Source: Gillisia marina (GTDB lineage: Bacteria; Bacteroidota; Bacteroidia; Flavobacteriales; Flavobacteriaceae). From it: a stretch of 64,000 bases of DNA. Numbering within the stretch: the first letter of the stretch is position 1; each line of letters begins with the position of its first letter. The notes beneath the pieces are model-generated. The model was given only the letters and a program-made list of their open reading frames with translations. It searched no databases and was not told the DNA's origin. This document shows, in pieces, positions 57,267 to 64,000 of this stretch. Made by a program: the position numbers and the translations under genes. The stretch lies in NCBI RefSeq assembly GCF_000258765.1, contig NZ_AJLT01000023.1, positions 1 through 64,000 on the forward strand, written 5' to 3'.

Positions 57267-57665
57267 GGGGTCGACTTGGATTTGACAGCGAGTCTAATTG
57301 GATAGTAAGCACGTCGAGCGCTGGGATATAGCTCGTAAATCTCATATTTCACACTTTTTTAAACGGCGAGAATAACTACGCCTTGGCTGCATAATCTGAA
57401 TTACAGTAAGATTATCTTTATCCCTACTAGGTAGGGAGCCGAGATGCCTCGTGAAAGCCTTGATTTACGGCGTTCACACCCGAGGTATCGATAAAGTAAA
57501 TATAGGAATTGCAGGGTCTTGATGTAATTCTGAAGCTCAAGTGAGAATACGTGTAAGGTTGGTGGTTTTCGGCCGGTCTTGCATCGACAATTAAGTGAAA
57601 ACTAAGCGTGAAGAAAGCTATGTTAATTGCTTGTTTGGACGAGGGTTCGAAACCCTCCGGCTCCA
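57267..57665 (+). ncRNA. ssrA: Transfer-messenger RNA (tmRNA)
   Basis: tmRNA rescues stalled ribosomes with SmpB. The acceptor stem is formed by GGGGTCG at 57267-57273 and CGGCTCC at 57658-57664, and the T-arm reads GAGGGTTCGAAACCCTC. The tag frame (57365-57394) encodes GENNYALAA and ends in TAA. The terminal CCA is not fully encoded. A terminator follows at 57671. Confidence 0.96.
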
Positions 57666-57670
57666 CCTTC

Positions 57671-57717
57671 GCCCTCCAAAGCTTTTATTTTTTTAAAAGC
57701 ATAGGAGGGCTTTTTAT
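57671..57717 (+). terminator. Intrinsic terminator of tmRNA
   Basis: GCCCTCC pairs with GGAGGGC, extended by GCTTTT/AAAAGC, followed by TTTTT. Confidence 0.88.
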
Positions 57718-57805
57718 TTTTATTATTCATTCAATCGACAGAAATTTTATTCTATCTTCGTAGGGCTGCGTGGACGAAGGTCCATCTTAATATAATTTCT
57801 TATAA

Positions 57806-58054
57806 ATGGAATTATCTTATGCTGTCTACATTCTTAAGTGTTTTAACGGTCAATATTATACAGGATACACCGAGAATATAAATAAACGATTAGAGGCACA
57901 TCAACAAGGAGACGTTCATTTCACTAAAGACAAACTTCCCGTTACTCTTGTGCATCTTTCACTATTTCCAAATAAAAAAAAAGCCTGTGATTTCGAGAGA
58001 TATTTGAAAACAGGATCAGGAGCTGCTTTTAGAAATAAAAGATTGCTTTTATAG
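57806..58054 (+). CDS. GIY-YIG nuclease superfamily protein
   Basis: The 82-residue protein has the single-domain GIY-YIG core: YAVYILKC, QYYTGYTENINKRLEAHQQGD and the later FERYLKTGSG glutamate. YhbQ-like proteins of this size have an unclear role in DNA maintenance. It is a lone gene after tmRNA. Confidence 0.9.
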   Translation: MELSYAVYILKCFNGQYYTGYTENINKRLEAHQQGDVHFTKDKLPVTLVHLSLFPNKKKACDFERYLKTGSGAAFRNKRLLL

Positions 58055-58533
58055 TTTAATCTGTCAAATATTTAACCTAGTAGATTTTGAATTTTTAAGA
58101 TGCACGGATCCTAGGATGGAAAAGCAAGTGCGTTTTTTACAATTTGAACTTTTTGGGTTCTTCTAGTCCTAATACCCATTATGAAAGGAAAATTTGGAAA
58201 TGGATTATAATTAAAAATCCTAAGTATAACAGAAATCTCCTAGTCAATTAATCACCCTTCGAGTTTCATGGATTAATCGCATTATTTTCAATAGCCCAAA
58301 TATTGATTAAAATAAAATCTAGACCGTTTCTACTTTATTACTTTTTTAATCTATCGGTATTATTTTTTGATTCCTAAAATATCTTTTCACACGATTACAA
58401 TTTTCGAAAAGTTGGATTTAACAAATGACTGTTAAAGATTGTTAGTAAGATTTAGTTTTTCATGAATTAAAAGTAGCTTTAGTATGAGAAGAAAAATTCT
58501 TCGCATTTATACTATTAATTTAAATTTTTAAAT
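58055..58533. other. Intergenic region of about 480 bases, nothing recognised
   Basis: No convincing gene, RNA or repeat is visible. The region is AT-rich, with a short GAAGAAAAATTCTTC palindrome (58489-58503) shortly before the first small lysine-rich gene. Confidence 0.5.
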
Positions 58534-58656
58534 ATGAAAAATCCAAATTATGATGACACAGTAGGAAAACATCCAATTCCTCACGCTAAAGGTTTAGCAA
58601 AAGATGAAAAGAAAGAAGCCAATAAAAAAGACGAAAAGAAAAAAGATAAAAAATAA
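58534..58656 (+). CDS. 40-residue lysine-rich protein
   Basis: The frame MKNPNYDDTVGKHPIPHAKG continues with a lysine/glutamate/aspartate tail and TAA. It is strongly hydrophilic and likely disordered. The start is ATG in an AT-rich context. I recognise no family. It lies 58 bases before another tiny hydrophilic gene on the same strand. Confidence 0.6.
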   Translation: MKNPNYDDTVGKHPIPHAKGLAKDEKKEANKKDEKKKDKK

Positions 58657-58714
58657 TACTCATTTTCCAGATATTATATGAATACCTAAAAATGAAATAA
58701 TAAAAAACTTAATC

Positions 58715-58861
58715 ATGAGTAAAAATAGTCCAAACCCAGAGAAAACAAGTAAAAAAGAGCAAGCCATCAATCATGATGCTACTGAAGGAAAGAAAATAAA
58801 CCATCAGGTAAAGGATAAGAGAGAACATACAGAACCAAGAGATAATTTATCTTCAAAATAA
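58715..58861 (+). CDS. 48-residue hydrophilic protein
   Basis: The frame MSKNSPNPEKTSKKEQAINH continues to PRDNLSSK and TAA. Like its upstream neighbour it is highly charged without hydrophobic residues. Both share a start (N-P, K-rich), which suggests related roles, perhaps stress-type. Function is unknown. Confidence 0.6.
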   Translation: MSKNSPNPEKTSKKEQAINHDATEGKKINHQVKDKREHTEPRDNLSSK

Positions 58862-59290
58862 AATTTAAAGTTTACAAAAAAATGTATTAAGGCGAGCGCA
58901 GAAAAAACCTTATTTGTCTTTTTTATTAAATACTTTCTTAAGATTTGAAAATACTTTAAATATATTCTACACTAAATTCTTAAAGTTTCTGCTGACTTAG
59001 AAGAATAAATTTTAAATTTTTTATTCATTTTTCAGATTACTTTTCTGCTACTATTTATAGAAAAATAAAAGTCAATAATCGAATAATCGATTATTGACTT
59101 TTATTTTTCTCTGAAGCCTCAGAAGTGAATTTTAGTTCATTTTGCTAAATTGAAATAATATTATTATTGTTTAACAATTTACTCAAATTTATAAGTAATT
59201 ATTAATTTTTTAATATTTAGGCATACTAATTGTTAATAATATTCTGCAACTGATTTAACCCTTCTATTCATTTTTAAACCTTCAAAAATT
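58862..59290. other. AT-rich intergenic region with a long inverted repeat
   Basis: The only structure is the inverted repeat at 59061-59108. I see no gene here. The TonB-like gene promoter must be within it. Confidence 0.5.
59061..59108 (+). terminator. Perfect 22-base inverted repeat, probable terminator
   Basis: Arms 59061-59082 and 59087-59108 are perfectly complementary (core AAAAGTCAATAATCGA/TCGATTATTGACTTTT) around the loop ATAA, with A5 on one side and T5 on the other. Confidence 0.65.
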
Positions 59291-60004
59291 ATGGAAGTCA
59301 AAAAAACTACTAAAGCAGATCTTAACAAACGAACTGTATTATTCTTGCAAATTGGTCTTATCCTAGTGCTTTTAATTGCCTATTTTATTATTCAATGGCG
59401 CTCTTATGATAAAGCAGAAATAGTTCAAGATGTCTACTCTCATAAATCAATGGATGAAGTAGAGATTCCGGTAACCATTCTACAAACACCACCCCCTCCA
59501 AAAATGGTGATTCCAGATGTGATTGAACCTGCACCAGATGATCCCAATATTAAAGAAGACTTAATTCCATCTACAGAGGTGGATCCTAATGAAATTGTGG
59601 AAGTAGATCATATTGTTGAAATAATAAAAGATAAACCTATAGAGACGGTTCCTTTTATTGAAATAGAAGATGTTCCTATTTTTCCTGGATGCGAGGTCTT
59701 TTTAGAAAATGAAGAACGGAAAAAATGTATGAGCGAAAAGATTACCAAGTTTATAAATAAAGAATTTAATAGTGATCTAGGTAATAAATTAGGGTTAAAG
59801 GGTATTAACAGGATAAATGTGATGTTTAAAATTGATGAAACCGGAAATATCACCGATGTTCAAACTAGAGCAGCACATCCTCAGCTAGAAATTGAAGCTC
59901 GAAGAGTTATTGAAGCTCTACCAAAAATGAAGCCTGGAAAGCAACGTGGGAATCCCGTGATCGTTCAATATTCGCTCCCAATTATTTTTCAAGTTCAAGA
60001 ATGA
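59291..60004 (+). CDS. TonB-family energy transducer protein
   Basis: The 237-residue protein has one N-terminal transmembrane helix (VLFLQIGLILVLLIAYFII), a proline-rich stretch (TPPPPKMVIPDVIEPAPDD), and a C-terminal TonB domain (LKGINRINVMFKIDETGNI, PKMKPGKQRGNPVIVQYSLP). It would energise outer-membrane receptors with ExbBD. It is a lone gene. Confidence 0.9.
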   Translation: MEVKKTTKADLNKRTVLFLQIGLILVLLIAYFIIQWRSYDKAEIVQDVYSHKSMDEVEIPVTILQTPPPPKMVIPDVIEPAPDDPNIKEDLIPSTEVDPNEIVEVDHIVEIIKDKPIETVPFIEIEDVPIFPGCEVFLENEERKKCMSEKITKFINKEFNSDLGNKLGLKGINRINVMFKIDETGNITDVQTRAAHPQLEIEARRVIEALPKMKPGKQRGNPVIVQYSLPIIFQVQE

Positions 60005-60120
60005 ATAATTATTGATTAGTTGATTTTTTGAAAAAACTTAGTTACTATTGATTTTAACAAAGAGGAATTGAATAATGATATAGGGAAACCAACCATCTTC
60101 TGTTCAATTTGAGAAAAATA

Positions 60121-60157
60121 AAAAATCCGCCAAATTTTATTAGCGGATTTTTTTTTA
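60121..60157 (+). terminator. Bidirectional intrinsic terminator
   Basis: AAATCCGC pairs with GCGGATTT around a 12-base loop, followed by nine T. It serves the convergent TonB and phytase genes. Confidence 0.82.
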
Positions 60158-60219
60158 TTTTGTTGATATGTGCTGGTTATGATAGAAAACACTACCTATA
60201 GAATCTAAGTTCTCACTTT

Positions 60220-61227
60220 TTATGGCAAATCCAGCTTTTTGAGGTCATAAAAATAAAAATTCTTTTGGTCGTTCATAGCCACAAATAATCCATTTCTAAA
60301 TTCTTCATTTAATGCCACAGTTACTAATTCGCAGCCATCACTTTCTAGTGTGCTTAGATGTAGTTCTTTGAGATATCTATTATCTGTTCGTGAAAACACA
60401 CTAAATGTATTATTCTTTTGATTTGAAACAATGATATAACCTTTACCATTTTTGCGTGGGAGTATCGCAATCCCTTCGTTATCTCCTTTAAAATGATCTA
60501 GACCAAAACATGCTAATTCTTCATTTCCATACGAAGGCTCTGCAAAGTATTTTCTAACGCAATGCGTTTCATCGGAATAATAGACCATTCCCATTTCATC
60601 ATCTATTGCAATTGCTTCTATCTCTTTTTTACCACTAAAATTTCCGAATTTTCGAATCAAATTTAAATCCAGACCTAGAGGGGATGTGTCAATTTTATAT
60701 TGGTATAAATAACCCTCTTTTGGGCCATCTTTTCTTCCTACAATCACATAATAAGAGCCATCTATTCTAGATAAATAGATGCCAAGCCCCATAGGGGATT
60801 TAAAATGAGAATCCAATTCATTTTCAAACACTTTAAAACCACCTTGGTCTAATGGTTTCATATCTGGAATGGAAAAAATCCGCACTTGTTTTTTACCTCT
60901 TTCCGTAAATGCCAGTAAATCAATTTTGGTTGAATCGTTAATACAAAAATCATATTCTACATCAACATTATTCGGTCTATTTAAATCTTTAATAGTTTTC
61001 TCTTTAATAATTCTTCCTTGTAAATCGAACGCGTAAATAGCTCCATTCGCTCCTTTATCTGTACCAAAAACAATGCTTTTTGAAGAATCTAATTTATTGA
61101 TCCATATAGCTGGATCGTCGGGATCATACTTAACAGTTTGTGTAATTATATCCGGAGCGATGGTGTCCTCCTTTAAAATTATTGAAAAGAGTAAAATTCC
61201 CATAAAAACATATACTATCCTTTTCAT
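60220..61227 (-). CDS. Beta-propeller phytase-like secreted protein
   Basis: The 335-residue protein has an N-terminal signal-like helix (VYVFMGILLFSIILKE) and the beta-propeller phytase features DDPAIWINK near residue 37, NNVDVEYDF, and EGYLYQYKI / KEIEAIAIDDEMG. These acidic motifs bind calcium. It would release phosphate from phytate or a related phosphoester. It is convergent with the TonB gene and precedes (in coordinates) the exopolysaccharide genes, without evident link. Confidence 0.83.
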   Translation of the reverse strand: MKRIVYVFMGILLFSIILKEDTIAPDIITQTVKYDPDDPAIWINKLDSSKSIVFGTDKGANGAIYAFDLQGRIIKEKTIKDLNRPNNVDVEYDFCINDSTKIDLLAFTERGKKQVRIFSIPDMKPLDQGGFKVFENELDSHFKSPMGLGIYLSRIDGSYYVIVGRKDGPKEGYLYQYKIDTSPLGLDLNLIRKFGNFSGKKEIEAIAIDDEMGMVYYSDETHCVRKYFAEPSYGNEELACFGLDHFKGDNEGIAILPRKNGKGYIIVSNQKNNTFSVFSRTDNRYLKELHLSTLESDGCELVTVALNEEFRNGLFVAMNDQKNFYFYDLKKLDLP

Positions 61228-61360
61228 ACCTCAACATCTATTTCATCTAGAAATTGCTTAACTCGTTATTCCTCAATGGCTAAAAATTTTACTTCTAAGC
61301 CGTTATTTTATCCCTATAAAAAGCAGGGAATACATCTTAAACATTTATGAAACTCTCCTT

Positions 61361-63784
61361 TTATTTTTTCTGTAATTCAGAAAATATTCTTTTGGAGGAA
61401 GTTCCGTTAGAAGAACTACTTGAAAATTTAGGTTTACTCCAAAACTTTTTCTTAGTTTCTCCATACCCATATCCATATTTGTTTCCATAGCCTAAGTTTG
61501 CTAGTTTCACATCATTTAAAACAAAACTTACATTGGGAAGTTTTTGAAGTTGTTTAGAGTCCAATGGGAATTCCAAAGATTCTTTTTCAGTATGTCCAGC
61601 TCGCACTATATATAATACCAAATTCGCATATTTAGTTATTAAAAAAGTATCTCCTACCATCATTGATGGAGCTGTGTCCACTATAATATAGGAGTACATT
61701 TCTTTAAGCTCTAAGAACATTTTTCCAATCTTATCCAACTTTAAAAGTTCAAAAGGATTTGGAGGTATTGTACCAGATGACAATAAATCTAATTGAGGGT
61801 TTAGTGTAGATTGAGTTATTATATTTTTTAAATGTAAATTATTGTTCACCAAATAATCACTTAATCCATACTGATTGGAAATCTTTCCGAAATACGAACT
61901 CAATTGTGGGTTTCTTAGATCGGCACCTACGAGAAGAACTTTCTTTTCTGATTGAGCTAAGGTCAAGGCTAAATTTACAGCTGTAAACGTTTTACCTTCA
62001 CCTTTTAGAGAAGAAGTCACCATAAGTACAATTCCTTGGGATTCATTCTTAAACTTTGCCAATAAATATTGAAGATTAGTGATTAAAATCCTAAAAGATT
62101 CGGCGATTATCGACCTATCATTGTTAAGAACGATTGCATTATTTTTTGTAATCTTAGGGATAGTCCCCAAAATTGGGATTTCCTTAGAGTACGTTTCTAT
62201 ATCATTCCTACCTCTAACTTTATTATCTAACATTTCTCTTATATAGATTATGGAAAAAGGAATAAACAATGCCAATATAACTGTGCCTAAATAAATATTT
62301 TTCGCATTAGGCGATACGGCCGATTTACTAAAATATGCACTATCCACTACTTTAGCTTTAGGTTCTATAATTGCCAGAGACAGTGAATTTTCTTCTCTTT
62401 TTTGAAGTAAGAATAAATATAATGTTTCCTTAATATTTTGTTGCCGTTCAATCCCCCTATGCTCTCTTTCTAAAGAGGGAACTGCATAAATTTGTGAGCC
62501 AATACTAGAGGCTTGTCTATTTAAATCTTCCTGTGCAATTTGAAGGTTAGATCGCATATTTTTTAAACTTTGCAATACGTTTCCTTTAATTTGATTTATT
62601 TGGCTATTCAACCTTAAGATCACCGGGTTTTTTTCACTAGAGCCAGTTAATATCCTATTTCTTTGAAGTACTAGATCATTATATTCATTGATCTGATTAT
62701 TAACGCCTCCTTCTGAAATCCCTAGATTGGTGGGCAAAAGTTCAGATTTAGAAATAGAGGAAATATATTCCAACATGGCATTAGAAAGTTCTAACTGAGT
62801 TCCTACTTCTTGTCTACGCTGATTATAATCGCTAGCATTTTGAATGAACATTTGGGATTCTGCTTGAATATCTGTGAGCTGATTTCGCTCCTTAAAAGCT
62901 TCCTTTCCAGTTTCTACTGAATCTAATTCCCCATTAATGATGGCTAACCTCTCATTAATAAATTTAGCCGTATTCCCGGCAATAAGATTTTTATCTTCTA
63001 TTGCAGCTCTATTAAATTCCAGGATTATTTGATCTAAAATATCACGGGCTTTTTCCTTTACTGGATCATTTAATTCTAATTCCAAAAACCCAGAACTTTT
63101 CTCTAATTGAGAAATATTAAACTTCCCTCGATAATGAGAAGCTACTTTTTCTATATTAGAAAATTTTACAATTATATTGCTAGGCATCTTTACCTTTTTA
63201 GTTTTCTGGTTTGGTAAAAATGCTATAGTGGTAAAGCCTAAATTAACAGGAGTTCCATCTTCCACTCGATACGTTTTCTGGTTTTCAGTATCAATTATCA
63301 CATAAGATTCCCCATCCTTGGAGATTTCAAAACTAGTATCTCCCTTTGCTTTTAATTTATCATTGTCTAATTTTAATACTTGCAAATCAAATGGTAGGTT
63401 TTCATAGATCTCTATTTCTTGTACTTGTCCGTCTATAAAATACTGAATGTGAATATTTAGAGATTTAACTACATCCTCCATTAATCTCTTAGAGTTAAAA
63501 ATTGCAATTTCATTAACTATATCACTAGCTCCTATCCCATTGATTAGTCCCATTTCAGAAAAAATGGCAGACCCATCTCCTTTTTTTGAATCCCCATTTA
63601 TAATAATGGTTGCCTTTGCACTATAAAGTGGTGTCGTGTATTTTAAGTATAAATAACCCGCAGCACCAAATAAAAGTAGACAAAAGAGGAAAAGAGGCCA
63701 ATGTTTTAAATATTTATACAATTCCTTTCTTAAATTCATTTTATTTAATCCTGCCCTATTGTTGTATTTTTCTATATAAGCCAT
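61361..63784 (-). CDS. Polysaccharide export tyrosine autokinase (Wzc-like)
   Basis: The 807-residue inner-membrane protein has two transmembrane helices (near residue 35 and in the middle), a Wzz-type periplasmic coiled-coil region and a C-terminal BY-kinase. The Walker A is SSLKGEGKTFTAVN, the A' site reads VLLVGADLRNP, with glycine in place of the first aspartate of the usual DxD, and Walker B is IIVDTAPS. A tyrosine cluster (YGNKYGYGYGETKK) is the autophosphorylation tail. It follows the Wza-like gene by 4 bases. Confidence 0.9.
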   Translation of the reverse strand: MAYIEKYNNRAGLNKMNLRKELYKYLKHWPLFLFCLLLFGAAGYLYLKYTTPLYSAKATIIINGDSKKGDGSAIFSEMGLINGIGASDIVNEIAIFNSKRLMEDVVKSLNIHIQYFIDGQVQEIEIYENLPFDLQVLKLDNDKLKAKGDTSFEISKDGESYVIIDTENQKTYRVEDGTPVNLGFTTIAFLPNQKTKKVKMPSNIIVKFSNIEKVASHYRGKFNISQLEKSSGFLELELNDPVKEKARDILDQIILEFNRAAIEDKNLIAGNTAKFINERLAIINGELDSVETGKEAFKERNQLTDIQAESQMFIQNASDYNQRRQEVGTQLELSNAMLEYISSISKSELLPTNLGISEGGVNNQINEYNDLVLQRNRILTGSSEKNPVILRLNSQINQIKGNVLQSLKNMRSNLQIAQEDLNRQASSIGSQIYAVPSLEREHRGIERQQNIKETLYLFLLQKREENSLSLAIIEPKAKVVDSAYFSKSAVSPNAKNIYLGTVILALFIPFSIIYIREMLDNKVRGRNDIETYSKEIPILGTIPKITKNNAIVLNNDRSIIAESFRILITNLQYLLAKFKNESQGIVLMVTSSLKGEGKTFTAVNLALTLAQSEKKVLLVGADLRNPQLSSYFGKISNQYGLSDYLVNNNLHLKNIITQSTLNPQLDLLSSGTIPPNPFELLKLDKIGKMFLELKEMYSYIIVDTAPSMMVGDTFLITKYANLVLYIVRAGHTEKESLEFPLDSKQLQKLPNVSFVLNDVKLANLGYGNKYGYGYGETKKKFWSKPKFSSSSSNGTSSKRIFSELQKK

Positions 63785-63788
63785 AATG

Positions 63789-64000
63789 TTATCTTGTAAT
63801 TAATATTATAAGTGAAGCGAGAACAGAAGCAATGGATAAATAAGTAGAAGCTAATCCTGTAGATCCTGCCGATTGTCGTCGCGTTGCCTTGGGTTCCACA
63901 TATACTACATCGTTTTGCCTGAGGTTATAATGTGGTGAGTTTGCTATGTTAGCATTTGTAAGGTCCAAATAGGCATACGTTTTTTTCCCATCTTCCTCTC
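63789..64000 (-). CDS. Polysaccharide export protein, Wza-like (C-terminal part, runs off the window)
   Basis: The last 70 codons are visible, with TYAYLDLTNANIANSPHYNL, the family segment LRQNDVVYVEPKATRR and a C-terminal hydrophobic helix (LSIASVLASLIILITR). Such outer-membrane proteins export capsule or exopolysaccharide with a Wzc partner. The N terminus lies outside the window, so the signal peptide cannot be checked. Confidence 0.85.
   Translation of the reverse strand, partial: EEDGKKTYAYLDLTNANIANSPHYNLRQNDVVYVEPKATRRQSAGSTGLASTYLSIASVLASLIILITR

Noticed and set aside
57427-57666. Minus-strand reading frame across tmRNA
   Set aside because: The region is accounted for by tmRNA with intact acceptor, T-arm and tag.

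Overview
The window looks like chromosomal DNA of a member of the Bacteroidota, most likely family Flavobacteriaceae. The evidence is the low GC content, promoters of the Bacteroidota type (TTG, about 20 bases, TAnnTTTG), the near absence of Shine-Dalgarno sequences except before rpsU, a tmRNA tag ending in YALAA, DUF2851, DUF3467 and PspC-type flavobacterial proteins, and dispersed CTTCGACAAGCTCAGGATGAC intergenic repeats. I cannot name the genus safely.

Layout. Positions 1-2.8 kb: a tRNA-Thr, a small conserved protein and a tightly packed minus-strand operon idi, queD-like, bcp, manA. 2.9-4.5 kb: prfC on the plus strand. 4.8-20.5 kb: the classical transcription/translation block on the minus strand, read from high to low coordinates: rpsU, xerC, hpf, tRNA-Thr/Tyr/Gly/Thr, tuf, tRNA-Trp, secE, nusG, rplK, rplA, rplJ, rplL, rpoB, rpoC, DUF3467. 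20.7-33 kb: housekeeping and membrane genes (acyl-CoA dehydrogenase, a helix-hairpin-helix protein, AGCS symporter, PspC protein, DUF2851, SGNH hydrolase, cysteine synthase-like enzyme, LolC/E-like permease, DUF1343/NamZ-like protein, GNAT enzyme). 33-45 kb: envelope genes (secreted thioredoxin, metzincin-type lipoprotein, amidohydrolase lipoprotein, PiT-like permease, an outer-membrane barrel protein paired with a 1006-residue TPR protein, ftsE). 45-57 kb: typA, a response regulator/Hpt/LytTR signalling cluster, DinB protein, kdsA, a mechanosensitive-channel-like protein, a membrane/winged-helix/MpaB/DoxX cluster and a LYS1-like dehydrogenase. 57-64 kb: a structured RNA candidate, tmRNA, a GIY-YIG protein, two tiny lysine-rich proteins, a TonB-like protein, a phytase-like protein, and the start of an exopolysaccharide export locus (tyrosine autokinase plus the end of a Wza-like protein).

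The dominant anomaly is technical or evolutionary: eleven genes are broken by single-base gains or losses, mostly in A/T runs. They are rpoC (twice), the PspC gene, the DUF1343 gene, the metzincin lipoprotein, the amidohydrolase, ftsE, the Hpt gene, the LytTR regulator, the MscS-like gene and the DoxX-like gene. In each case one corrected base restores a full-length family-sized protein (the DoxX gene needs more). Because rpoC and probably ftsE are essential, uncorrected homopolymer errors are the likeliest cause. I annotate these as full-span genes and give the break point.

I found no CRISPR array, prophage, insertion sequence or antiphage system. The most interesting biology is regulatory: the exceptional Shine-Dalgarno of rpsU (bS21), a structured rpsU 3' region, a candidate small RNA upstream of tmRNA, a shared 13-base operator-like motif in the winged-helix cluster, and a phosphorelay cluster without its kinase.
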